This document shows, in pieces, positions 26,086 to 34,561 of a stretch of DNA of 64,000 bases (positions are counted from its first letter, which is position 1; each line of letters starts with the position of its first letter). The notes under the pieces are model-generated. The model did not search any database and was not told the origin of the DNA. It saw nothing but the letters and a program-made list of their open reading frames with translations. The DNA is from Parablautia muri (lineage in GTDB: Bacteria; Bacillota; Clostridia; Lachnospirales; Lachnospiraceae). A program made the position numbers and the translations under genes. The stretch spans positions 62,001 to 126,000 of the forward strand of contig NZ_QZDT01000002.1 of assembly GCF_009917485.1 (NCBI RefSeq), in the 5' to 3' direction.

Positions 26086-26233
26086 ATTGACATAATATAT
26101 TTATGTTAACTTCAAGCAATTTATTAACCTTAAATCTTAATTTTAAGTTTACATAATATCATTACGTAAACTTAAAGTTGTCCATAAATTTGAAACTTCG
26201 CTTCACAAGTTTACATAATTTATTTATGTAAAC
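26086..26233. repeat. Three 25-bp palindromes spaced 61-62 bp apart
   Basis: GTTTACATAA-N5-TTATGTAAAC type palindromes lie at 26086-26110 (8 of 10 arm pairs), 26147-26171 (9 of 10) and 26209-26233 (10 of 10). Their centres are 26098, 26159 and 26221. The middle one extends to 15-bp arms. The leftmost overlaps a possible promoter. They are unlike the other repeats in the window and look like operator sites. Confidence 0.8.
26092..26119 (-). promoter_or_regulatory. Possible promoter of the RluA-family gene
   Basis: Minus-strand TTGCTT, 16-bp spacer, TATTAT, overlapping the first palindrome. The -35 match is weak. Binding of a regulator to the palindrome would occlude the -10 region. Confidence 0.4.
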
Positions 26234-26287
26234 CTCTCCATTCCATGAAACAATTCATTTCTCATTCCCAGCGGCCGGGTTTCTAGG

Positions 26288-26335
26288 GGACGCTTGCTCG
26301 TTACTTTTCACACGGTAGCCAGAGGACGCTTGCTC
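26288..26335 (-). repeat. 34-bp repeat (copy 2) flanked by 12-bp direct repeats
   Basis: TTGCTCGTTACTTTTC..ACGGTAGCCAGAGGAC (26294-26327) matches the inverted copy at 24347-24380. Here GGACGCTTGCTC occurs on both sides (26288-26299 and 26324-26335). The gap 26027-26361 thus holds this repeat and the three palindromes and no gene. Confidence 0.75.
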
Positions 26336-26361
26336 CCATGTCAATTATAGTTCTCAACCTC

Positions 26362-26928
26362 TTAAAGTGAAATCTCATAAAGCAACACTCTAACCTCATC
26401 CTCTTTCTCAGCACTGCCTGCTTGCTCCACCTGATTTAAATTCTTAAGCTGCTGCGCATATTTTTCAATATCATCTGAAAGCTTAATGGTCATATCCTTA
26501 AAACCACCCTGTTTTAACATTGTCTGTAAGTGCTCCTGACAGGCTTTAAGGTCGCAATCTTCTTTCTGTCCATAGCCAAGGATTACTTTACCGTCCACCA
26601 CCATATGGCTGAGGGCGAAATTCTTTTGATAGGAGGTAAAATATAAATCATACATTCCAATCAGCCTTCCCTCTAAAGGGGCAAGAACTCTATGGGCTTC
26701 ATCACTACATCCTTTTGCACGAATCAGCATAATCAATTGTACCATACTCTTGCAGGCAGGAAGACACCCCAGTACGGCAACCACCGTAAGAAGATTTTTT
26801 CTGGTTCCTGTTGTCACATAACCTGTTATAAAAAGCGCCAGGGCAATCCCAAAATACAAAATCGTTCGAAAAAGCACTTGACGTCTTTTTGCTATAAGAT
26901 ATCCAAAATTTCCTTTTATTGCTTTCAA
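26362..26928 (-). CDS. Conserved hypothetical membrane protein
   Basis: Protein of 188 residues, not recognised. Two transmembrane helices are evident at about residues 22-40 and 46-70, followed by a soluble domain of 115 residues (EGRLIGMYDLYFTSYQKNFALSHMVVDGKVILGYG and a charged C-terminus). The start codon is TTG at 26928 with GAGGAG nine bases upstream, which is convincing. It follows ygiQ by 13 bases and is likely co-transcribed with it. Confidence 0.65.
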   Translation of the reverse strand: MKAIKGNFGYLIAKRRQVLFRTILYFGIALALFITGYVTTGTRKNLLTVVAVLGCLPACKSMVQLIMLIRAKGCSDEAHRVLAPLEGRLIGMYDLYFTSYQKNFALSHMVVDGKVILGYGQKEDCDLKACQEHLQTMLKQGGFKDMTIKLSDDIEKYAQQLKNLNQVEQAGSAEKEDEVRVLLYEISL

Positions 26929-26941
26929 AATAAGTTGCTCC

Positions 26942-28900
26942 TCACTTTTTTACCTTTTTTTGATGCACATTCCGAATGACTCGGTTCCTCTTTTGACTGA
27001 CTCGGTCGTTTTTGTTTTTGCATTTCACTTTCTTCTGATTCCCCAACTCTACCGTTTTGCTTCCTGATTGCTTCTTCCTTTGGTTCTGCGGCTTAATCAG
27101 GCATTTTTCTCCAAATCCAATCAAATCCTCCCGCCCTGCTTTCAGAAGCGCTTCTTTCACCAGATCGTAATTTTGGGGATTTCTATACTGAATGAGAGCT
27201 CTCTGCATATTCTTTTCATGAGGATTTCTGCACACATAAACCTTATTTCCCGTGAAAGGGTCAATTCCCGTACTGTACATAACGGTGGAAATGGTAGATG
27301 GTGTGGGGTAAAAATCCTGTACCTGTTCCGGCATATAACCTAGGTCCCTAAGATACTCTGCCAGCGCAACAGCTTCCTTTAATGTGGAGCCAGGATGAGA
27401 GGACATAAGATATGGTACCAGAAACTGCTTTTTTCCAAGCTCTTTATTGAGCCTGTTATATTTCTTTACAAATCTGTCATATACGCTTTTCTCCGGCTTC
27501 CCCATCCGGTTCAGCACCGGACCAGATATGTGTTCTGGCGCCACCTTAAGCTGACCGCTTACATGATGCTCCACCAGTTCCCTAAAAAACGAATCATCTT
27601 TGTCTGCCAGTAGATAGTCAAACCGGATACCGGAACGGATAAATACCTTTTTTACGCCTGGAAGTGCTCGCAGCTTTTGTAGAAGCTTTCGGTAATCCTG
27701 ATGATCTACGTTTAAATTAGGGCACGGCTTTGGAAATAAGCACTGTCTATTTTGGCAGACACCGCATTTTAATTGCTTTTGGCAGGAGGGATGACGAAAA
27801 TTGGCCGTTGGACCTCCTACATCATGAATGTAACCCTTAAAATCAGGCTCTTTTATCATCCGCTCTGCTTCCCTTATAATAGACGCATGGCTCCTTGCCT
27901 GCACAATTCTGCCCTGGTGGAAGGTTAAGGCACAAAAACTGCACCCCCCAAAACACCCTCTATTGCTGATCAGCGAAAATTTAACCTCCGCCAGGGCCGG
28001 TACACCGCCTTTTTCCTCATAAGACGGATGATAGCTGCGCATATAAGGCAAATCATAAATAGCATCCATTTCTTCCATTGCTAAAGGCTTCTGCGGCGGA
28101 TTTTGCACTACATAAATCCCCTTCGGATATTCCTCCACAAGCGGTCTGGCTGTAAATGGATCTGTATTTTGGTATTGGATCCCAAAGCTTTTGGCATATC
28201 TTTCAGGTCTATTTACCATTTCCTCATAAGCAGGTAATAAAATAGCGTTATATTGTTCATCCCTCCCACCAGTGATGCCAGAAATATCTTTCGTTCTATA
28301 GACAGTCCCCGGAATAAAGCATATATCCTTTACATCAATACCGCTCTCTAAGGCCTGGGCAATTTCCACAATGGAGCGCTCTCCCATACCATAAGAAATC
28401 AGATCCGCCTGACTGTCCAACAAAATGGATCGTTTTAGAGAATTGCTCCAATAATCATAATGGGCCAGGCGCCGCAGACTGGCCTCTATCCCACCAATGA
28501 TAACCGGAACATCCTTAAACTTTTTCCGTATCAGATTGCCATAGACCACCGTTGCATGATCCGGTCGTTTCCCCATGCTGCCGCCTGGCGTGTAGGCATC
28601 TGCGGAACGTCTTTTTTTTGACACATAGTAATGATTCACCATAGAATCCATATTACCGCCGGATATCAGGAAAGCAAGACGCGGCCTCCCCAATATGGCA
28701 ATGCTATTTTCATCCTTCCAGTCGGGCTGTGAAATGATGCCCACACGATAACCGTAGGCTTCAAGGACACGACTGATGATGGCATGTCCAAAGGACGGAT
28801 GATCCACATAGGCATCCCCGATTACATAAACAAAATCCAGTTCCTCAATTCCCTGTTCTATCATATCCTGTTTAGAAACAGGCAAAAATCCTTTCTGCAA
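26942..28900 (-). CDS. YgiQ family radical SAM protein
   Basis: Large radical SAM enzyme of 652 residues, family UPF0313, of unknown substrate. The iron-sulfur triad is in [20 protein letters not shown] near residue 325. Further diagnostic parts are [17 protein letters not shown], the cysteine-rich [18 protein letters not shown] and [20 protein letters not shown]. The C-terminal tail is very basic. It is complete at both ends. Confidence 0.92.
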   Translation of the reverse strand: MQKGFLPVSKQDMIEQGIEELDFVYVIGDAYVDHPSFGHAIISRVLEAYGYRVGIISQPDWKDENSIAILGRPRLAFLISGGNMDSMVNHYYVSKKRRSADAYTPGGSMGKRPDHATVVYGNLIRKKFKDVPVIIGGIEASLRRLAHYDYWSNSLKRSILLDSQADLISYGMGERSIVEIAQALESGIDVKDICFIPGTVYRTKDISGITGGRDEQYNAILLPAYEEMVNRPERYAKSFGIQYQNTDPFTARPLVEEYPKGIYVVQNPPQKPLAMEEMDAIYDLPYMRSYHPSYEEKGGVPALAEVKFSLISNRGCFGGCSFCALTFHQGRIVQARSHASIIREAERMIKEPDFKGYIHDVGGPTANFRHPSCQKQLKCGVCQNRQCLFPKPCPNLNVDHQDYRKLLQKLRALPGVKKVFIRSGIRFDYLLADKDDSFFRELVEHHVSGQLKVAPEHISGPVLNRMGKPEKSVYDRFVKKYNRLNKELGKKQFLVPYLMSSHPGSTLKEAVALAEYLRDLGYMPEQVQDFYPTPSTISTVMYSTGIDPFTGNKVYVCRNPHEKNMQRALIQYRNPQNYDLVKEALLKAGREDLIGFGEKCLIKPQNQRKKQSGSKTVELGNQKKVKCKNKNDRVSQKRNRVIRNVHQKKVKK

Positions 28901-28940
28901 TGAAACCTCCCCTGCGTAAATCTGTCAATTCTGTTGTCAA

Positions 28941-29594
28941 CTACAATCCTTTCATAATATCCAAATAATCTGTGATAAAATAGTCCGACAGTTGCTTTTT
29001 CTCCTGTTCCTGATGCCGGGAATATTCGTCTGCTACGGCACAGACCTTCATTCCGGCTGCCTTTCCTGCCATGATTCCCGGAATAATATCCTCAAACACA
29101 AGACACCTTTCAGGAATCACTTTGCATTGCCTAGCTGCTTCTAAATAAACATCCGGTGACGGTTTTCCTCTTTCCACATCGCATCCTGTTACAATTGTAT
29201 CAAAATAATCTAAAATCCCATGGACTCCCATTACATTTTCCACCAAAAGCCTGGAATTACTGGTGGCAATCCCAAGCCGTATTCCATTTTCCCGACAGTA
29301 TTCCACAAATTCCCTGGCGCCGTCCTTTAACGGAACCTGATGGGTATATTTATCCCAGGCCATATCATTCCAGTCCTTTTTAATCTGCTCCACATCCTCC
29401 GGCAAACAGAATTTCTCTTTAAAGTAGCACGCTGTCTCAGAAAAACTCATACCCTCAATTTCCCCTTGAAGCCCCTCCGGCAATGGAATATTGTATCTTC
29501 CAAGATAGGCAATGTCAATCTCTTTCCAAATTCCCATAGAGTCTACCAGAGATCCGTCTAAATCAAACAGCACTGCATCTATATCTTTTAACAT
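28941..29594 (-). CDS. HAD-superfamily hydrolase (beta-phosphoglucomutase-like)
   Basis: Phosphatase or phosphomutase of 217 residues. HAD motif I is AVLFDLDGSLVDS with nucleophile D11 and D13; motif II is GIATSNSR near residue 112; motif III/IV is VERGKPSPDVYL with FEDIIPGIMAGKAAGMKV near residue 170. The all-helical cap is of the C1 type. The substrate is not predictable. Its start overlaps the end of the rsuA-like gene by 7 bases, indicating coupling. Confidence 0.88.
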   Translation of the reverse strand: MLKDIDAVLFDLDGSLVDSMGIWKEIDIAYLGRYNIPLPEGLQGEIEGMSFSETACYFKEKFCLPEDVEQIKKDWNDMAWDKYTHQVPLKDGAREFVEYCRENGIRLGIATSNSRLLVENVMGVHGILDYFDTIVTGCDVERGKPSPDVYLEAARQCKVIPERCLVFEDIIPGIMAGKAAGMKVCAVADEYSRHQEQEKKQLSDYFITDYLDIMKGL

Positions 29595-30319
29595 AAATCT
29601 GCAACCTCTTTCTTCGTTAATTCTCTTATCTGTCCTTCCAAAAGTTCTTCGTCCAGAGAAAGGCTCCCCATAGACAGACGTTTTAAATAAATAACCTTGG
29701 CGCCTGCTGCCTGAAACATCCGCTTTACCTGATGGTATTTGCCCTCTGTAATGGTAATAAAATATGTATTTTCTTCATCCGCCTCCGAAATCTCTGCGGG
29801 CAGTGTTATTTCATGCTCACCTATTCTCACTCCCTGCGTAAGGCGCATTAAGCCTTCCTCCCCAAGAGGAGAATCGGTTTTTACAAGATACCTTTTGGGC
29901 ACATGCTTTTTGGGAGAAAGAAGCCTGTGGGCTAACGGCCCGTTGTTGGTAAGCAAAAGCAGTCCCACCGTATCCTTATCAAGGCGTCCTACCGGAAAGA
30001 TATCTTTTACCGGTATTCCGGCTAAATCTCCCTCATACTGCGCCTTGAGCTGTTCCTTGAGCAAATCCAAAACCGTTTTATCCTTTTTGTCAGAAGTAGC
30101 CGTAACAATCCCTGAAGGCTTATTCATCATATAATACACATAGGGCCGATAGCTGTACTCCTTCCCGTTACAGCAAATCTGTAAAGCATCTTCCTCCACC
30201 TGCATTTCCGGCCGCATAACCTTCACCCCATTAATGAAAATCTGCCCTTTTCTGATATACTCCTTCACCTGGCTTCTGGAACCTATATTCATTTCGCATA
30301 ATAATTTGTCAATTCTCAT
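29588..30319 (-). CDS. rsuA: RsuA-family 16S rRNA pseudouridine synthase
   Basis: Pseudouridine synthase of 243 residues with an S4 domain at residues about 1-60 (MRIDKLLCEMNIGSRSQVKEYIRKG) and the catalytic aspartate in FPVGRLDKDTVGLLLLTNNG. The MMNKPSGIVTATSD stretch and GKYHQVKRMFQAAG fit the RsuA branch. The ATG at 30319 is chosen by homology with the S4 start; no strong Shine-Dalgarno is visible. It is divergent from the ylbJ-like gene. Confidence 0.88.
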   Translation of the reverse strand: MRIDKLLCEMNIGSRSQVKEYIRKGQIFINGVKVMRPEMQVEEDALQICCNGKEYSYRPYVYYMMNKPSGIVTATSDKKDKTVLDLLKEQLKAQYEGDLAGIPVKDIFPVGRLDKDTVGLLLLTNNGPLAHRLLSPKKHVPKRYLVKTDSPLGEEGLMRLTQGVRIGEHEITLPAEISEADEENTYFITITEGKYHQVKRMFQAAGAKVIYLKRLSMGSLSLDEELLEGQIRELTKKEVADLC

Positions 30320-30357
30320 AAACATTATCATAACACAAAAAAGAAAAAGAACCTATT

Positions 30358-31311
30358 ATGAAAGCTAAAATCTATGGAATTTATTTAAATACCTTTTTGG
30401 CGCTAACGCTTACCGCCATTATCCTGGCTTTTCCGGCTCAGTGCCTTTCCCTTGCCCTAAACGGTCTGAATCTGTGGTTTGAAAGGATGATTCCCACCCT
30501 TTTTCCCTTTATGGTGCTTTCCGGTATCATCATCCGCATGAACCTGACCGACTCCTTTGTGAAAATCTTAAATCCGATTCTTGGAGGGCTGTTCCATTTA
30601 AGACCTCCCTGTATTTACGGAATGGTGATCGGCTTTTTATGCGGCTTTCCAATGGGGGCACATGTAACGGCACAGCTTTACGAAAAAAAACAGATTTCAA
30701 AAGCAGAAGCCTCGCTTTTACTGGCTTTTTGCAATAACATAGGCCCTGTATACTTTTTGAGCTTTGTGCTTCCAACTTTATCCCTGAAACAGGCGGCTCC
30801 TTTCCTGTTTGGTATGTACGCCCTGCCCTTTCTCTACGGACTCTTTCTGCGTTACGCGGTCTATCAAAACAGCATAAAGGAAAGCGCCGCCTGCCATTAT
30901 ACCAAAGAACCGGCAGCGGCCCTTCTTACAGCCCTGGACGAGTCCATCTTTCACTCCCTTTTCAGTATCGCAAAACTTGGGGGGTATATGGTTTTTTTTA
31001 ACCTTCTGTTTGTTGTTCCGGGTCTTATCGCAAATTTCTTTCATTTGCCGGAGAACCTGTCTCATCTGTTGATTGGAAGTATAGGATGCCTGCTGGAAAT
31101 AACAGGCGGCATTGGGATTGTCCAGGATGGTGCCCCATATCTGGTTTTGTGTATTCTTCCCTTTGGAGGCTTATCCTGCATTGCCCAAACCTACAGCATG
31201 ATAAAAAATACCGACCTTTCTATCATCGAATATATCATGCACAAAATGATTCTCACCGCTATCACTGTTTTTTATTACCTTTTCATCGTGAAGTTATCAT
31301 TTTTGCCATAA
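30358..31311 (+). CDS. ylbJ: YlbJ-like sporulation integral membrane protein
   Basis: Polytopic membrane protein of 317 residues with nucleoside-recognition (Gate) features: ERMIPTLFPFMVLSGIIIRMN, GFLCGFPMGAHVTAQLYE and ALLLAFCNNIGPVYFL-type helices. In Bacillus, ylbJ (spoVV, dipicolinate transport into the forespore) lies next to coaD and rsmD. Those genes are 2-3 kb away here, which supports the assignment. It is shorter than the roughly 400-residue Bacillus protein. Its last 29 bases overlap the convergent amidase gene. Confidence 0.8.
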   Translation: MKAKIYGIYLNTFLALTLTAIILAFPAQCLSLALNGLNLWFERMIPTLFPFMVLSGIIIRMNLTDSFVKILNPILGGLFHLRPPCIYGMVIGFLCGFPMGAHVTAQLYEKKQISKAEASLLLAFCNNIGPVYFLSFVLPTLSLKQAAPFLFGMYALPFLYGLFLRYAVYQNSIKESAACHYTKEPAAALLTALDESIFHSLFSIAKLGGYMVFFNLLFVVPGLIANFFHLPENLSHLLIGSIGCLLEITGGIGIVQDGAPYLVLCILPFGGLSCIAQTYSMIKNTDLSIIEYIMHKMILTAITVFYYLFIVKLSFLP

Positions 31312-32644
31312 AAAATGACAGCAGGATGATGCAAATCATGATACCGGCAATCACATTGTACACCAACATGGCATTCACCCTGCTTTCCCTATCACGATTA
31401 TCCTCTTCACTGTTGATGAAAGCTCCATCCGTTAAGTTTTCATCCGGTGGCTCCTCATTGTCATTACTTCTATGTGTTAATTGTCCGCTCCATGGAAACT
31501 TTTCAGGCATTTCTTTCTGTAATACAGCAAGTGCTTTCTCATATGCAATTTTTTGCGCTTCAAGCTCTTTGTTTATTACAGGCTCTATGGTTACAATATT
31601 GCTCTCTGTTAACAAGTCAAATCCATTATAAACCGCAACCCGCAGTTCTGTTTCCTCATCAAGGGGAACTGTAATCTGGAAATCATGATTTTTAGAAGAC
31701 TGGTTCCACCCTTCGGGCCTGGGCCATTCCTCCAAAGGGAAATAGGTATTTCCCCCATCTGTACTGTAACAATAATATAAGATATAACTGTCCTTATCTT
31801 CCGCTTCTATGTGGACATCCACCTGACCGGTACTTTTATCCACCGCCCCTGCCTCAATCTCACATAAATCGGGTTCTGTTTTATCCGGCCTTACGATATC
31901 TTTTGGAATATTCGTCTCCGGTACCGGGTAATCACCATAATCTATCCCTAAAATCTCTGATTTCAGCCTAAAATACTTGGCTGCTGCGGTGGCATCTAAC
32001 CTCCCCAATTCCTCTAATTGTCCGCGCCCTTGCTGATAGAATTTTTTATCCTTCTCATTGTCTAAATGACAATGTTCAATCAATACGGAGGGAACCTTCT
32101 CATAAGTGCAATATCTCAAAATACCATAATAATTTTCTCCTCTATCGTTAAGCCTTGTCTTGATGCCCCTGGAATATAGCCCAATCCCCACAAGCTCCTG
32201 CAATTCTATCTGCGCAAAAGAATACCCCTTTGCATAGTATGCCCCCTCAGCCGGCACCCACGCCTCCGTTCCAAACAAGGAATGATGAACCGATGAATTA
32301 AAATGAAGACAAAACAAAAAATCTGCATTTTTTTCCCCGGCAAAAGCCGCCCTGTCTTTAATACTCACATCTTCATCTCCCTGACGCGTTAAGTAGACCT
32401 CCACCCCGTCATATTTTTCCAGTTCCTCCTTCATAGCCCTGGCAACCACCATGGTCATTTCTTTTTCCATATAACCATCATACTTAGCCCCTTCATTTTC
32501 TCCGCCGTGCCCAGGGTCAATCACAATCACCAAGGGCCTCTGCGGCTGCGCCGCAGCCGTTATATGGAAAAAGCCAAATCCCATGCACAAAACAAGCGCA
32601 GCTCCAATCAAGCATATTATTTTCTTTCTGCTTTTCTTCTTCAA
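31283..32644 (-). CDS. N-acetylmuramoyl-L-alanine amidase with N- and C-terminal membrane anchors
   Basis: Zinc-dependent peptidoglycan amidase (Amidase_3), 453 residues. A signal or anchor helix (residues 8-30) precedes the catalytic domain. Zinc ligands are in VIVIDPGHGGENEG (His), the Glu of YMEKEMT and FCLHFNSS (His); the later IEHCHLDN supplies a conserved histidine region. A middle section near residues 250-350 (LYYCYSTDGGNTYFPLEEWP) resembles an immunoglobulin-like fold. A C-terminal transmembrane helix (about 428-449) is unusual for the family. The 3' end overlaps ylbJ. Confidence 0.87.
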   Translation of the reverse strand: MKKKSRKKIICLIGAALVLCMGFGFFHITAAAQPQRPLVIVIDPGHGGENEGAKYDGYMEKEMTMVVARAMKEELEKYDGVEVYLTRQGDEDVSIKDRAAFAGEKNADFLFCLHFNSSVHHSLFGTEAWVPAEGAYYAKGYSFAQIELQELVGIGLYSRGIKTRLNDRGENYYGILRYCTYEKVPSVLIEHCHLDNEKDKKFYQQGRGQLEELGRLDATAAAKYFRLKSEILGIDYGDYPVPETNIPKDIVRPDKTEPDLCEIEAGAVDKSTGQVDVHIEAEDKDSYILYYCYSTDGGNTYFPLEEWPRPEGWNQSSKNHDFQITVPLDEETELRVAVYNGFDLLTESNIVTIEPVINKELEAQKIAYEKALAVLQKEMPEKFPWSGQLTHRSNDNEEPPDENLTDGAFINSEEDNRDRESRVNAMLVYNVIAGIMICIILLSFFMAKMITSR

Positions 32645-32705
32645 ATTTCCAATACCTCACTACAAAAAGTCAAACATTATCACGCTTCACGCATCAGTTG
32701 ATTCA

Positions 32706-32746
32706 TACGAAAAACCCGGTTTACTTTTCTGAGGTAACCCGGGTTT
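32706..32746 (-). terminator. Intrinsic terminator downstream of the coaD cluster
   Basis: Stem AAACCCGGGTTAC / GTAAACCGGGTTT (12 of 13 pairs) with a 9-base loop, then TTTTTCG on the minus strand. It lies about 40 bases beyond the stop of the coiled-coil gene. Confidence 0.85.
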
Positions 32747-32784
32747 GTTCCATTCAATCATCTGATACGCAGAACTAAATGTTA

Positions 32785-33411
32785 TCAAATCAAGTCTAAA
32801 TTCAAATTTTCACCACTGCCATTTCCGCCATCTACAGTATTTCCTATATCTTCTCCCAAATATTCATCGACCTCAGGCGGATTTAATTCCACCCGATTAG
32901 CGTTCACCACATCACTATAATGATTCAGCGTTCCGATAAAACTGTCATAATGCTCCTTGGTGGTCCGCATGGTCTGGCTCATAAGCGTCTCAATATTGGC
33001 AAGAATATCATCCGTATACTGCATGGCGGCCATACGCATACTATTTGCTTCCATGGTTGCATTGTCCAAAATCTCCTGGGCCTGCTGCGTAGCCATCTTC
33101 ACGACCTCGTTGGCCTGGGCATAAGCCTGCTGCATAATCTCATGCTCGTTGATCAGCTCATTGGTGTGGATAGTTGCCTCATTCACTAACGCCTCCGCCT
33201 TGGCGCGGGCATCGTTTAATATGGCCTCCTTGTTGCTGATTATCTTCTGGTATCTCTTTATCTCGTCAGGTGTCTTCATACGCAGCTCTCTTAAGAGTTC
33301 GTCGATCTCCTCCTTATTTACAATAATCTTGCTGTTGGAGAGCGGCTGGTATTTACAGCCGTCAATGTATTCTTCGATTTCATCAATTAACTGTTCGATT
33401 CTGCTGCTCAT
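32785..33411 (-). CDS. Coiled-coil protein downstream of coaD
   Basis: Protein of 208 residues, mostly helical. The pattern from about residue 50 to 160 (ARAKAEALVNEATIHTNELINEH, QAQEILDNATMEANSMRMAAM) is a long coiled coil like an ATP-synthase b-subunit or DivIVA-type rod. The N-terminus SSRIEQLIDEIEEYIDGCKYQPLSNSKI is characteristic of a Clostridia family often found next to coaD. There is no membrane segment. Function is unknown; division or septum scaffolding is a guess. Confidence 0.75.
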   Translation of the reverse strand: MSSRIEQLIDEIEEYIDGCKYQPLSNSKIIVNKEEIDELLRELRMKTPDEIKRYQKIISNKEAILNDARAKAEALVNEATIHTNELINEHEIMQQAYAQANEVVKMATQQAQEILDNATMEANSMRMAAMQYTDDILANIETLMSQTMRTTKEHYDSFIGTLNHYSDVVNANRVELNPPEVDEYLGEDIGNTVDGGNGSGENLNLDLI

Positions 33412-33425
33412 ACGCTTTCCTCGCT

Positions 33426-33917
33426 TTATTTATTATCAAACCCAAATTTCTGGTATACGAGATTTGCTACAAAGTCAGGCACACACATGGAAATATCTCC
33501 GTTAAAGCTTGCAATTTCCTTCACGCTTGATGAACTTAAATACGCATATTCCAGACTGGTCGTTAAGAAAACCGTATCTAATGATCCCTTTGAGAGCTTT
33601 ACATTGGTCTGGGCATTTTGAAGCTCATATTCAAAATCGGTGATAGCGCGCAGTCCTCTAATCACCACATGAATGTCTCTTGACTTGGCATAATCCACCA
33701 AAAGTCCGCTGAATGATTCCACCTTTACATTCGGAATATCCTTAACTACTTCCTGTAATATCTTAACACGTTCCTCCACGGAAAACAATGGAGTCTTTAG
33801 CTTATTGTTCAAAACACTGACCGTTAATTCATCGAATATTTTCGCAGCTCTTTTAATCACATCCAAATGTCCATAAGTAACCGGATCAAAACTTCCCGGA
33901 TAAATTGCTGATTTCAT
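33426..33917 (-). CDS. coaD: Phosphopantetheine adenylyltransferase CoaD
   Basis: Transfers AMP to 4'-phosphopantetheine in coenzyme A synthesis; 163 residues, the expected size. The nucleotidyltransferase TxGH-type motif is in [16 protein letters not shown] (H17), and [22 protein letters not shown] plus [11 protein letters not shown] are typical. It lies 38 bases downstream of rsmD, as in Bacillus. Confidence 0.96.
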   Translation of the reverse strand: MKSAIYPGSFDPVTYGHLDVIKRAAKIFDELTVSVLNNKLKTPLFSVEERVKILQEVVKDIPNVKVESFSGLLVDYAKSRDIHVVIRGLRAITDFEYELQNAQTNVKLSKGSLDTVFLTTSLEYAYLSSSSVKEIASFNGDISMCVPDFVANLVYQKFGFDNK

Positions 33918-33955
33918 AATCCTCTCCCATATTATGCATTATCTTCAAGTAAAGC

Positions 33956-34504
33956 CTAAGCTTTCCTTACAAAAACATGCTTGTTTGTCTTATATACCTT
34001 TTCCTTCACAATCTCGTAGCCCTGATCTGCCAGAAAATCCAGTTTTTTATCTTTTTCCGCTTCCAATATCAACAGCGTATGTTCTGTCACATAAGGCTGC
34101 CCGAAAAGCAATTCGAAAATCCTCTCCTCATAGTCCGCCTGATAGGGCGGATCTATGAACACAAAATCCACTTCCTTTTCATGTATCATAGACAAAGCCG
34201 TAAACACATCCTGTTTCAGAAGTGTAGCATTATCGGCAAATTTTGTAAAGGTAAGATTTTCCTGAATACAGGAAATTGCCTCCCTGCCGTTTTCAACAAA
34301 GTAAGCATGGGACGCCCCCCTGCTTAAAGCCTCAATACCGATTCCGCCGCTTCCTGCAAACAAATCCACAAAAATGCACCCGGAAATATCCCATTGTATC
34401 ATATTAAACAGAGTTTCCTTGATCCGGTCTGTTGTAGGCCTTGTACCCGACCCCTCTGGTGTTCTAAGCTGCAGGCTTCTTGCCCTTCCGGCTATCACGC
34501 GCAT
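33956..34504 (-). CDS. rsmD: 16S rRNA (guanine-N2)-methyltransferase RsmD
   Basis: Methylates G966 of 16S rRNA using S-adenosylmethionine; 182 residues. Evidence is the start MRVIAGRARSLQL, the DRIKETLFNMIQ stretch, the SAM-binding VDLFAGSGGIGIEALSRGA and the catalytic IDPPY in DFVFIDPPYQADYEE. It neighbours coaD. Length is usual. Confidence 0.95.
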   Translation of the reverse strand: MRVIAGRARSLQLRTPEGSGTRPTTDRIKETLFNMIQWDISGCIFVDLFAGSGGIGIEALSRGASHAYFVENGREAISCIQENLTFTKFADNATLLKQDVFTALSMIHEKEVDFVFIDPPYQADYEERIFELLFGQPYVTEHTLLILEAEKDKKLDFLADQGYEIVKEKVYKTNKHVFVRKA

Positions 34505-34561
34505 TTCTTTTATCCTTTCCGGCTCTTATGCCGCATTTTACTGTTCCAAAGCTTCTATCCT

